64,000 bases of DNA from contig NC_040017.1 in NCBI RefSeq assembly GCF_000972845.2, forward strand, positions 28,042,061-28,106,060, read 5' to 3'. Origin of the DNA: Larimichthys crocea. Its lineage: Eukaryota > Chordata > Actinopteri > Sciaenidae. The translations under genes and the position numbers were made by a program. Positions 23,783 to 35,194 of the stretch are shown here, in pieces. Under the pieces are notes generated by a model. That model had not been told where the DNA came from. It did not search any database and saw only the letters and a program-made list of their open reading frames with translations. Within the stretch, counting starts at the first letter, position 1; each line of letters starts with the position of its first letter.

Positions 23783-24533
23783 CTCTTTGCTCTGGTCAAC
23801 AACATCTGATGAGAGCAGCTCAGATTTCCAGGTTCAGGAGGAGACGGCGAACAAACCAAATCAACAAAACACTGAATCAAGTTCTTGGATACGAGAGCCG
23901 GTAGATCTGAGCTAAGTGAGTGAAGAAGTGAAGAGGAAGACATCGATCTGAGCGAGTTACACGAATTGTTGCAGTCTGCTGCAGTTTTCAACTTAAAAGC
24001 ATGTCTCCAAATCTCTTTACAGATTCTCGGCAAGCCGGAAAAAGCTTGTTGAGTGTGTCTGAGGAGTTAAAGTAAAAGCACCTGAAAACATGAGCGAACC
24101 TGTCTGAGCGGATCACACATGAATCGATGACACCACCGCTGCGTTTAAAGGACGATTCAAAGCGGTTTCTGATATCATCTTAATCAATAATAGAAAACGG
24201 GAGCTGTTTGTTTGGACGGTTAAACACATCCAGCGAGACGCGTCTCAAGGTTAGAGCTGAAATGTTTGTTTTTGTCGTTCATCAAATATTCAGAGCTCCC
24301 AGCTTCTCGAGTGGAACGCTGTAACGCTTCCTCTGTTTTACATCACGGTGAACACAACACAAAGGTTCTGGACTGTTGATTGGACAAAACCAGCAATCTG
24401 AGCTCTGGGAAAATGTTTAATCCCCCAGAGAATCTTTCTTCACTGCCCCACATTTAAGATTTCCTCTTAGCTTTGGAGTCGCCGCTCTACGTCACATGAT
24501 TTCCCACTTAAAGGGGGGAGGAGGAAGATGAGT

Positions 24534-24562
24534 TATATATATATAGAGAGAGAGAGAGAGAG
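24534..24562 (+). repeat. (TA)n(GA)n microsatellite
   Basis: TATATATATATA followed by GAGAGAGAGAGA. The equivalent at 36,903-36,930 differs in length. The TA part resembles a TATA box but has no supported transcript. Confidence 0.9.
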
Positions 24563-25714
24563 GGGAAATTACAGTCCTTTTGTTGTTGGAGTGCAGCTGC
24601 AGGTGAGGGTGGAGGAGAGGGTGTTAGAGAGCGGAGGGATCTTCCAGTAAGTCGAAGGATTTAGCCGGTTGTGGCGTAGCTCCTGCAGAGATGCCTGCAG
24701 GCCTGGATTTCTTCTCCGACTCGGGACACGAATACAATGAATTCTCCGTCACGCCAGCCTCGAGTCAGAGCTTCTCTCTGCTCGGTCTGTTTATAAGCTG
24801 ACTGCATCATTTGTTGCTGGGCTGCTCAATAAAGAGGCAACATTATTGCTAACCAAGCGGCAACCTCTGTGGCTGTGAAGTGAAGTTGCAGTTCCTCATG
24901 TCGTCCACTAGAGGCTGGCTCCAGAAGTGAGTCAGTTTGTCCCCATCCTTGTGTCCTCTCTTCTGTCTCCTCTGTCCTCTCCTTGTCTCCTCTCTCATTC
25001 TTCCTTTTCTATAGTCTCCGTCCCTCCTCTTCCTCTCAGAAAACAATAAATCCTCCAGCAGGCGACACAAAGTCATTGTCACATCGAGTCTGGGAGATCT
25101 CTACGACAAAAATAAAGTAAAACTTTGGGAGAGAGGCGGTGTAGAGATCCGGCTCCTCTTTGCAGAACCTCTGTATATCTGGTGCTTGTATTTATTGTTC
25201 AGTCGTTATTAGACTGAATCTTTCCACTTTTAGTATCTCTCACGCTCTGAGCTGCAGTTCACACGGACCTCTTCCTCTGGCCTATCTAACCACTGAAAGA
25301 CTTTTATCATGAAGCAGCTTCCTGCCGTCGAGCGGCTGCTCCCTCTGCGCTGACTGAAAGTAGGTCTACATTAAAGACGGGGACACTTTTCTTGTCAGCA
25401 GAAAAGTTAAGTCGAAGATGAAGAAAAATGCTCTCAGGAAAGTTTAAACCAACATCACACCTCCGACTCGTCACCCTGTTAACCACCTTTATGTGTGCTG
25501 CTCCTGTTGTGGGTCCAAATCCTTTTTTTCTGGGACTCCTTAACCCTCGGCGGTCCTGTCAATGGCTTTTGCTTTCGTGGGTGATGATGCCCAGAGGGTT
25601 TGTGAGTTCAAATAAAAGTGATTTGTACTATTTAGAGACTCAAACAGAGAGGCAGCACCTCCAAGTGTGAGGCTGTGGATCTCTGACAATAAGAAGAAAG
25701 AAAAGAAAGAAAAC

Positions 25715-26276
25715 GTTGGAACGCTCCCTCCGGATTGGGAGCGAGTCGCTGCCCCAAGCGAGGGAGTTCAAGTATCTCTGGAGTGATGGGACAATGGAGC
25801 GTGAGATGGACCGGTGAGTACTGCAAACACTGTACCGTACTGCAGTGGTTCAGAGCGAGCTGAGCCGGAAGGTGACATTGATTTTCCAGTCCGTCTACGC
25901 TCCAACCCTCACCTACAGTCATGAGCTTTGGGTAGTGACCAAAAGAACGAGATCATGGATACAGCTTCCTCCACCAAGAGAGAGAGTGAGGAGCTCGGAC
26001 ATCCAGAGGGAGCTCGGTAGAGCTTCTGCTCCTTTGCATCAAAAGGAACCAGCTGAGGTGGTTCGGGCCTCCTGGGCTCCTTCCTTTGGAGGTCTTCCAT
26101 GCACGTCCAACAGGGAGGAGACCCCGGGGCAGACCCAGAACCTGCTGGAGGGACTGCATAGTCCATCTAACCTGGGAACGCCTCGGGATCCTCCAAGAGG
26201 AGCTGAGTTCCCTGCTGGACCTGCTGCCACCACGACCCGACCCTGGATAAGAGGAAAATGGATGGATGGATTTTAA
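25715..26276 (+). mobile_element. LINE 3' end fragment (RTE-like), decayed
   Basis: Frames read EFKYLWSDGTMEREMDR, then ELSRKVTLIFQSVYAPTLTY followed by SHELWVVTKRTRS, then RVRSSDIQRELG. This is the C-terminal part of a fish non-LTR retrotransposon polyprotein (the EFKYLG...SRK...LTYGHELWVVTERTRS series). The frame is interrupted by a TGA after MDR and by shifts. It ends with an ATGGATGGATGG-type tail, as in RTE-like LINEs. The 143-codon open frame at 25,845-26,276 is part of this relic. Clade assignment is tentative; the relic is also in copy B. Confidence 0.85.
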
Positions 26277-26573
26277 AAAAGGACGTGTCAGATGGGGACA
26301 CTGTTTTTAAAAGATGAATCCACCTACCTGATGGTTTCGCTTGTTGCGGTGAGAAAACCACAAACACGAAACCGTTTCACCAATGCAAATGAAACAGCAT
26401 TAGCAGTCGAGTCCAGAGCGAGACGACACCACACCGTGCAGGGCAGATGTTAGTGGGTCCGTCCTTTGTTCTAGTTCATTCTGTGAGACGAAAGCAGGAG
26501 GGTCACCTACATTCTCTACACCGGTTTCCTTTTAAAACTTCACCTTGAATTGAGCTTGTGTCGGACAGCGCTC

Positions 26574-26613
26574 CCTCCTCCTCCTCCTCCTCCTCCTCCT
26601 CCTCCTCCTCCTC
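26574..26613 (+). repeat. (CTC)n trinucleotide repeat
   Basis: About 13 CTC units. In the second copy (38,850-38,882) it is shorter. Confidence 0.95.
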
Positions 26614-27498
26614 CCTCTCGCTCTTGACTTTGTGAGCACAGAGCTCGAGCTGTTGTCAACATTTCATGTCTTCTCAGGTAAATTAGGACGCTTGTTGCAC
26701 CTGAGTCAGCCTGAAAAGCTTCAAGGTTGTAACTCAATCAGCGCTCGGCGAGGCTGCTGCTGCAGCAGCGAGGAGTGACGGATGAAAAGAAAGTGACAAA
26801 TAAAGAAAAGCACCATTTCTTTAAAATTAAATAAATGGGAAACATTTCAGCGACGTGGTGTAATGGATGTGTTTAAGCGATCACAGTATTCATCAGGGTC
26901 TAATGGAGGAGGAGAAGCAGCCCACCATATGGCATATTAAGCTAAAATATGGGCAGAAAGCAATCTTAACGTCTCAGCCACCTCCCCGAGGCTTCCACGA
27001 GTGTGGCCCTGTTTTGGAAACATGTTTTAAATTTAAATGTGACACACATCATTAGTTACCAAGAAGAACTTCCTGCCTTCGCCTCTCGAATCTCTCTCGC
27101 CTCGTCATCCAGCCTCTCCTGGTGAAATTAAACCATTCTTCATCTTTCCCCCGTGGACGCTCGCACTCCCTCCTCGCCTCGTGGCCTGTTCCGGCCTGTT
27201 AGCTGCATCCGTGACCCCACGACCTCTGACAGGGTTTGATACCCAACAGGTCAGAACGCCGAGCAAGCGAGACGCCGGGCTCTGCAGAAGTGTGGAGATA
27301 ATTGCTGCTTTTTCTTGTCATGGCCTGTTCTACATCTCTCTCTGAATATATTAAGTAAGAACATGTTCCTGTTGTTGTAACTATTTGATTAAAGCCGCTG
27401 TATTCCTGAGGGAAACTTTCCTGCAAACAAACACACTGAGTTTCTCCATACTTTTAGTTTTCGGTCATCTGTTCCCACTGCTGATAGCAACCCATTGT

Positions 27499-27732
27499 TC
27501 GATATGTAAACTGATCGACCATCTGTCCATCATTTAGTCGATTAATTGATCAGTTCTTGCTGCGGAAAATGTCAGAAAATGTCACAGCTGCAGCTTCCTG
27601 TTCCAAAGATATTCAGTTTATTGTCAGAGGACAAAGGAAAACAAACAATGAGAAGCTGAAATTACAGAATTTGGACATTTCTTCTTTAGAAAATGGCTCC
27701 AAAGAGTCGATGATTGACTTGTTGCACCTCTA
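27499..27732 (+). mobile_element. Miniature element of the 'TCGATTAATTGATCAG...TTGCACCTCT' type
   Basis: Contains TAGTCGATTAATTGATCAG, GAAAATGTCAGAAAATGTCA, AAAGATATTCAGTTTATTGT and ends GATTGACTTGTTGCACCTCT. I recognise this order as a very common fish repeat (AAAGATATTCAGTTTACTGT core, end GTTGCAGCTCTA) that looks hAT-derived. Non-coding. Second copy at 39,769-40,002. Confidence 0.65.
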
Positions 27733-28015
27733 ATGTGACACCAGTAGAGGATGTTAACATGCAACAGTTACTTAACTATGTGTGTTATGGTTGTGAAACC
27801 ATAGATAGTATATGTTGTACTTGCACCATATCAAATATATATTTATTTACCAACTCATCAACAGATAGCTTTAGCCTTGGCATGACTCCTAATTAACTTC
27901 TGCTAATTGAATCTGTCGTTCTAGGCAACAGAACCGAGCTCAGCAGTCTGACCAGACTAGACCAACAGGGAATAACGTTACAGTACCAAGGGTGGAAACA
28001 TCGCCTTGGTAGGCT

Positions 28016-28156
28016 GCTGTGTTCACTGTTAGACTGGACACTGCCGGTTCAGAGGTTCTGTCGCTGTGTTCACTGTTAGACTGGACACTGCTGGTTCAGA
28101 GGTTCTGTCGCTGTGTTCACTGTTAGACTGGAAACTGCTGGTTCAGAGGTTCTGGT
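28016..28156 (+). repeat. 47-bp minisatellite, three units
   Basis: Three units of 47 bp starting at 28,016, 28,063 and 28,110, each GCTGTGTTCACTGTTAGACT..., differing by single bases. In the second copy the array at about 40,261-40,610 has roughly seven units, so the locus is length-variable or collapsed here. Confidence 0.9.
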
Positions 28157-29124
28157 CACTGGTCCCTCTCTCTGTTTTTACAGACTCGAACCAGTCCATC
28201 AAACTATTCCGTCTTTCTTTTTGTCAGAATTTTACAAACAAACCATGAATTTGCATCAGTTCGATGGTTTTTATTCCTGACATGTTGATTGCATGCTGCA
28301 TGTTTTAATCCACTTTGCTGCTTTAACTCGTGAGTTAATTGACTCGTCTGACCTCCAGCAACTTTATTAAAGCCATTAATACTCAGCCTTTTTTAATTTG
28401 AAGAGGCTGACATTTGTTACCGGGGGATAACTGAACAGAAAGGTCAGCCGTGTTTTTCTTTGTTGTGTTGATTTACACCTTAAAGTTTGTATAAACTGCC
28501 GACGGTTGCGTCGGGTGGATCACGTGGAGGCTTTTCTTTATTCCATACGTCACTGTAGATGACTCAGAGCCTTCTCACTGCCATTAATGCAGCTGATATT
28601 TGATAACTATAGAAAATGACCATGCCAACACCGGTAACCTCAAACACTGATACCGAGACTTCATTTGACCTGCTGCTGACCAGGCTCATTGGCCTTGTGA
28701 ACACAATGCAGCTGTCCACCCTGAAGTTCTCTACATGCATGATAATCCTTCGACATTATATGCATTGATTTCTATCAGATGCCTCAGGTGTGTTGTGTCG
28801 TTGTACTTAAGAACGTTGAGTCATTTCATTCTCGATCGAATGCAGGTATCGTTTCCCTGCAGATGTTTTGATACCGCGTGGTGCCGGCTCATTTCGGTCG
28901 ATATCTTTGAGGTATCGAGTACTGATGCTCAGCTCTGGTGATAACCATGTTGGGAAATCGTTATTTCAGTTTCCAGACCTGAGGCACCTGTTTATTTCTC
29001 AGGTCTGATTAGAACAAGTAATATATTCATAGTTTTGACCTGACCTTTGACTCCAGCAGTTTCCAGACATCATTCATACAGTCTCCATGCTCTTTTTGTC
29101 TCGGAGAGATCATCCAAACAAAGT

Positions 29125-29500
29125 CGGGTTTATTCATCATTTATAGAGAACTTTTAAAAGCAGCAGAGTGCTTCACAAAAACGGACAAAGAAGTAGGTCT
29201 TCAGGTCTTAAAGGCATCAACAGACTGAGCTCGTCTCGTGGCCTCGGGGCAGAAAACACCTTTGAATGAGGCACAGCCAACACATCACGGCGATCTGATG
29301 AGTGTAGTGCTGCTATAGGCGCTGAGAAGTTCTGAGGTAGATGGTAGATGGTAGACAATTGGAAGGACTTTGAAGTTGATCCTGAGGTGAGTGGAGATCC
29401 AGGTGATGCGGTCTTGTTTCTTGGACCTTGTTAGTAACCGGGCTGCAGCGTTTAAATGATCGCAGAGGTAGAGTGAGTCCAGACTGTCAGGATCAGGTGG
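29125..29500 (+). repeat. Teleost dispersed repeat ('AGTGCTTCACAAAAAC')
   Basis: Contains AGTGCTTCACAAAAACGGAC, AAGAAGTAGGTCTTCAGGTC, TTAAAGGCATCAACAGACTG and CCAGGTGATGCGGTCTTGTT. I know this order of phrases (cell of ...GCGCTTTACAAAAAC...AAAGGCATCAACAGACTG) from a common fish repeat. Non-coding; boundaries approximate. Second copy at about 41,585-41,990. Confidence 0.55.
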
Positions 29501-29791
29501 TGATGGGAAGAATTTACCGTCTGTTGAAGCTTCGGCCACTGAAGTCAACCTTAAATCTCATTTTCTCATTTGCTCTTCTGATGATGCATCATTGCAGTAT
29601 CTTTAAGGATGTTTGTGAAGACATGATGGATGGATGGAAAGCGTAGGGATCAATGATGAGAAGACGACCTCTGCAAGGTCGGACAAACGACCTGTGGAAA
29701 GAGTCGTCTGTTTTTATTTGACTGTGAATTGAATCTTTGGATGCTCACGCAGCATCAGAAACATGTTGTGTTTCGGTGTGTAGATATTTTA

Positions 29792-30187
29792 GGTGTGTGT
29801 GTGTGTCTGTGGTCGTAGTCTCTCCTCATCGGCGGTCCTCAGTCAGTCGAGTGTGGAGCGTTTTTGAGCCGCAATCAGATTACGTCTGAGCGTCTCTGCT
29901 CTGCCAACTCAATCTGATCCGGCCACAGCCTCGGGCAGCCGCTCTGATCGGACACACACACACACACACGCAAATGTGTACAATCGCATATGCATGCTTG
30001 AAAGCATTGAAGCTCTCACACACACAGACACACACACAGACACACACACTCTCCTCCCAAAGTGGCATATGCCAAGAGAGATGGAGAGATTAAGTGTGAG
30101 AGCGAGGGAGAGAGAGGGAAAGGCTGGACAGAGAGACAGTTTCATATTTGGAGGCCTTTGAATCATTCATGAAGAAGAGATGGCTTC

Positions 30188-30228
<41 letters not shown>

Positions 30229-30308
30229 AGGAATGCATGGATGCTCTCAGAAAACACTGAGGGCATGCACCACTTAGCCTGACTCGCACATAGACAGCAA
30301 CACACACT

Positions 30309-30342
<34 letters not shown>
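29792..30342. repeat. Cluster of five (CA)n/(GT)n tracts
   Basis: GT tract at 29,792-29,806 and CA tracts at 29,952-29,969, 30,016-30,049, 30,189-30,226 and 30,310-30,342, with non-repetitive spacers. Frames through it are repeat translations. The counterpart cluster in copy B spans 42,244-42,826 with different tract lengths. Confidence 0.9.
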
Positions 30343-30344
<2 letters not shown>

Positions 30345-32284
30345 CACCTCTCAGTGTAACCATGTGTGTGCAGCTGATGGCGAGTGTCAGCAGACTCGCC
30401 GTCATGTGTGAGGAATGAATATTCTGCACGCATGCAGCCTCTGGATGGTTTCAGTTCTACTCATAAGCTGGACAACATTTAAAAACATTCAGGTGTTTAT
30501 TCGACTCACTACGTCTGTTTAAAATCATCTTTGTACTGTGTTTATGTGAGAAGCTGCAGGTCAGTGTGTCCTCGTGCTGGAAAGCTTCCTGATCTCATTA
30601 CACTGTTACTTGTTTTTAGTGCAGCTGAACTGATTAGCTGAGTATTTTCCAAATTTGAGCACATTTATCGGATATATGTAGATGTTGAAGTCTGGCTGCA
30701 CTCTTATTTAAAAAGAAACCTTGCCAAGCTATTTTCTCGTTCTGTTGGCAGATAAATCTGCTTATTTTATTTTAAATTATACTTCCTCCATCGTATTGTT
30801 GTTTTTTTTTTTTTGCAGTGCAGGCAGTATTGATCATGTTTAAGTGATTTAGTCGCAGTCGAGGTTAGACAGAGTTCAGGGAAGTGATCCAAAGAGTTTA
30901 AAAAAACTCATGGTGAAGGGTTTGAAAGCAAAGAAAGGGAGGCGGAGGGGTCATTGAGTTTATGCAAGGTCTCAGTTTATACAGTCATGCTGCATTAAGA
31001 CAGATCCACAAACCTAAAGACAAGGAGAGGACAGGCGGGAGTTAGGATGGAGGCGGAGGTTGAACCAGGTGAGAGCAGACAGGTGAATGAACACCTTCAG
31101 AGACGTGGGCTGTAGCTGCATTCACAGACAGGTTTACAGCTGAAATCCATCATGGTTTTAATGAACATGTTTTTATATCCGTCTGTGCTGAGACACTATA
31201 ATAAACCAGCTTTTAATGTGGCTGCAGACTCTCTCCACCTGTTCAGCTGACACCGCCAGTGCTAACTTCATTACCGCGGCGAATATTCATGCTCGTGTTA
31301 CCTGACCAGTTGTTGTTTTCACTGCAGACCAGCAGCAATAAGATGAAGCAGCTTGCAGGCTGGAGACTGCAATCATCTCCAATCAGCTGCGTCTCTCTAG
31401 AAAGTCACGAGTGTCAGGTTTAAGTATACGCTGGAAGCTGCAAGAAAACTGACAAATTACAGATGGAAATATTAATAATATATAATATATTGTTAGAGCA
31501 GAGAAAAGTGAAAAAGCACCAGAATCCATCGGAGAGCAGCTGGGTGACATCGGCTGGTTTTTAATTTAAAAGTTGCCCACATGAAGAAACCTAAACTTAA
31601 ACTTGAGATATGTTTCATGTTGTGAAGCAGGAAATACGACATGTATCATTCTGTTTACAGGTTTGACTTTGATTCAACATGAACATGAAATCAGCGTTTA
31701 ACTCTGTTTAATTGTCACTCGCTGTCATTGAGGTCCAAGAAGACAAAGTTCTGCTGGAAGTAAAAAAAGAAACGGGTAAATAAATCCTGTTAAAGATCTG
31801 CATGATGAGACGCAGGGCCACAACTGTGGCTCATTACAATTATCCTCCTGTCACAGCAGCCTGTCTCACTGCAGCTCGTTAACCCCCCGTCGCACATCTT
31901 CACCGCACCTCTCCGGCTGATTATCTGTGGACGAATATGAACGTGCACGACACACGACTGCACACGCACAGCTCATCGCGTTATACCACTTGTTTGTGGA
32001 ACGTGGCTCATCGTTTACGACATGACGTGCTCAGACTGTTGAATCCTGACTTCATAACTCGCTTAAACAATGTTTTATTTGTATGTTTCGTGGACTAACA
32101 GTCAGATATTGGCTCAGAATATTCCAGGTTTCGTTTGGGCAGGGGTCAATGATTCACTGTATTTCATCCTCAGTAATATTTGGCATCATGCAATAGAAGT
32201 GTAAGAAAGCAGCATGCTGTCTGACTTGAAGGTTGTGTCTGTGTTAAACAGACTTTGTGTAGATGATTTGTTCATTGAGTTCAT

Positions 32285-32286
<2 letters not shown>

Positions 32287-32327
<41 letters not shown>
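32287..32327 (+). repeat. (GT)n microsatellite
   Basis: About 41 bp of GT; the equivalent in the second copy (44,731-44,782) is longer with an interruption. Confidence 0.95.
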
Positions 32328-32328
<1 letters not shown>

Positions 32329-34910
32329 TGCTGGTTCACATGCTAATATATTCGCGTCTCAGCACTTCTCTTGTTTACTTCTTTACTTCTACTTGAAACT
32401 ATACACCGTCATCAGCATAAAAACTTCCCCCGCTGCATGCCATTAGCCCATATACTGAGTTTTAACAGGAAAACCACACAATAAGAGACTATTAGCCTCC
32501 CTTGGATCCATACCTCCCTGCAGCACTCCTCCTCTCACTGAGCATCAAAGTCTGCTCCAACATGTCGGAGCCTCCTGCTCGTCCTCGCCGTCCTCGCCGT
32601 AAACACAGAGCTCATGATCATATCAGAGGACGCTCGATCGGACGTGTGTGACGGTCCACGCATGATCAGATCAGACAACCATGAGCACTGCGTCCTCTTC
32701 AGTGATGCAGAGGAGGATGTCAGCTGATATTTATGAGAATGTGTCTCACCTGTACAGGTGTCATGACCGGAAAAAGTTAAGCTCCACTATTCTCAGTCCG
32801 AACCTGCGCTGCACCAGTCGCACCATCACCATTTATGCTACTACAGAGCATTTAGGGTCCACATGAATTATGAATACAGTACTTTTATCACTTTTGGCAG
32901 CCAGGAGATGATTCACCGTCCAAAGAAATCTATTACTTTGCCAACTTTCTCACAAACGAGGTTCAAACGTTGATGTGCACATATGAAACAATGAGAAAGA
33001 TTGTTGTCCTTGTACTGTATAATCTGTTTCCTCTGTCAGGCCTGCGCGTCATACTTCAGTAGGGTTGTCAAAGGTCTTTGTACTTTTTGAAGAAAACAAC
33101 ATAATGTCCAAAAAACAGACGTACAATAAGTATGTTCAGTTAATTAAGGCGAGGAGTAACACTCATCCTGTCAGCAGGTGTTTCATGTGTGTCTGTGGAC
33201 TTTTTATTTTATCATGCATTAAGTTATTAAGTATCATTTTTTAACACTAGTCTTCCATGGATATGTTTGCTGACGTGACTCGGTGCAGATCTAAAACTGA
33301 TCGCTGTTATTGATAAATGATCCATGTCCGGGCTGGACTGAATCCTCGCCTGCGTCTCGCTTCAGCGTTTTGCTGCCGCTGTAACTGCAGCTCCGTCTTT
33401 GTCTATCGTGTTATTGCTCAATTATAAGACTATAAAAGCCCACTGAGGACGCTCATTAGGAAAATGAACTGCGGCTTGTGTTTACCTTCATAATTGATTG
33501 AGCTCAAAGTGAAACAAGGGACCTCCTATCGCGGGTCATTGGGAAAGCTGTGGGCGCCGCTCCAAATGAGGTCGACCTCGTGCGGCAGGCAGAGACGAAA
33601 CACTTATAAGAGTGTGACCTTCACGACTCCAGGTACCCTGAAACACATGACCACTAAATGCTTCTCCCAACGTTTGCCTCGTCTTTCGAATCCCTCGATG
33701 AGAAGTTCTCCGTCTTCACGTCAGAGGATCGGCTCTGCGCGATGCTACGATGCTATCTGCAGATCAAAGTCGCCGAGCGGCTTTTCAACCTCGAGTAGTC
33801 AAATTAAATTCAGAGATGGAGAGCCTCAGAAGGCTTCTGATAATCTTCACAGCCTGATGAGATTTCCTCGACAGTAAGTCACAGGAAGAAAAGAAGGAAC
33901 GAGAGAAGAGGAAGAAGAGTCGAGAGGAGGAGGAGAGGCCGATGGAGAGAAGAGGAGACGAGTGTTCAAAGCAGATTGATCAATCTGTGTTTTGCTCATT
34001 TCTTTTCAGACTGCTCTCTCTCAGCATCTCATCGAATCACGCTCCATCTCTCCGCCCTCCACCTCCACCACCACCACCTCCACCGTGTTTATAAGTCATC
34101 CATCAGACAGAGACACGTAGATGGAACAAAACTCGTCCCCGTAATTTATTCTGCTGTTTTTGCCTCCATTCATTCCTTCTCCTCGGTGATGACATCCATT
34201 TGTCAGCCGCCTCGCCGTCTTTAAAATGAATCCATTTGCCTCGGAGTCGCCGTGTTTCGGGTTTCTTCATCGCCGAGATGCAGTTTGGCAACAAAAATGC
34301 TCAAAGATGGAATGAGAGTCGGCGTCGTGATGACTCAGTGGGTTCAACTATATCCTCGCAACATCAAATCTGACTCATGATTTCCTCTGCGTGTCATCTG
34401 CTCCCCCTCTCTCTAACTGCTGTAATACAAATATTTCAGAGATGTGAAGACTCTAATTTGTTTCAGACGACGAGGTGAAGCCGGGTGTCGTCTTCATCTG
34501 TGTCACAGAGCCACATAAAAAACACAGGGTGGCGTGTTCCTTCATCATCCGCAGCTGAAAATAGTCCCCAGCTAATGTATTACTTAAAATGAGCGATATG
34601 TGTCAGAGAGGACTGAGACAAACATGCTGCTGGTTCAACAGTCACCTCAGATCCAATCAGGTGTCGTCTGGCAGCTTCTGTTGTCAGTGGTCACACAGTA
34701 TGAACCCAAGCATCACCTCAACTCATCCTTAAGCAGCCTGGTAATGTGTGCAGAGAGCTGTATATACAATGCAGACACATTTAGCAACTTTGTACTGGAA
34801 TCATGACAAAGACATTTCTGTTAATCTATGAATAAAAAGCTAAAAGACGGTTTTACCTGCATGCAACCAAAGTCTGCTCAAACAGGACTGCAAGACTCTG
34901 GCATCTGACC

Positions 34911-35082
34911 AGTAGCTCAGTCCGTGGGGACTTGGCTTGGGAACCAGTTCAAGTCCAGTCTGGACCAAAATATAGAAGGTGGACCTTGAGCAAGGCACCG
35001 AACTCTGTGTGTGCATGTGTGGTCTGACTGGTGCCAACTGGACGGGTCAAATGCAGAAGAATGATTTCATGTGTACAATGTC
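34911..35082 (+). mobile_element. tRNA-derived SINE remnant
   Basis: A tRNA-like head with an A-box-like TAGCTCAGTCCGTGGGG at 34,913 and a B-box-like GTTCAAGTCC at 34,947-34,956, followed by GACCAAAATATAGAAGGTGG, then CCTTGAGCAAGGCACCGAAC and a CAAATGCAGAAG tail region. I know this arrangement as a common percomorph SINE. The body between head and tail is internally shortened. Also present in copy B at 47,233-47,396, there without the AGCAAGGCACCG part intact. Confidence 0.75.
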
Positions 35083-35154
35083 TGAGATCACCGTGGATCC
35101 CTGTCGTGTTCTGACCTGAACAATAATCCAACCTTCTCCTTTCTGTTGTTTCAG

Positions 35155-35194
35155 GTGTCAGGAAGGATTGAGCTGGCATCCGGATGACAGAAAG
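35155..35194 (+). CDS. Candidate 40-bp micro-exon
   Basis: A strong acceptor (TCTCCTTTCTGTTGTTTCAG) precedes 40 bp closed by a strong donor (AAAG then GTAAGAG). One frame is fully open, reading CQEGLSWHPDDRK after a first base that completes a split codon. The same exon, with both splice signals, occurs at 47,470-47,509, where the only change is CCG to CCA, silent in that frame. I do not recognise the protein and see no neighbouring exons in the window, which would fit a small exon in a very large intron-rich gene. The two copies are probably alleles, so the silent change is weak support. Confidence 0.33.

Noticed and set aside
24691..24801. 37-codon open frame starting ATG downstream of a TATA-like tract and a CACGTGA-like motif
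   Set aside because: The frame is broken by indels in the other copy, the TATA is a (TA)n(GA)n microsatellite, and the peptide resembles nothing known.
32673..32757. Exon-like segment between CTCTTCAG and CTGTACAG/GTGTCA
   Set aside because: Strongly different in copy B beyond simple indels, and no consistent open frame.
33768..33876. Open segment between an AG and a GTAAGTC donor (…KFRDGEPQKASDNL…), followed by a strong acceptor at 34,008
   Set aside because: Only one of several overlapping frames; upstream acceptor is weak, copy B disrupts the frame, and the peptide is not recognisable.
34911..34985. Functional tRNA gene
   Set aside because: Only A- and B-box-like motifs are present; the cloverleaf stems do not form and the sequence continues as a SINE body.
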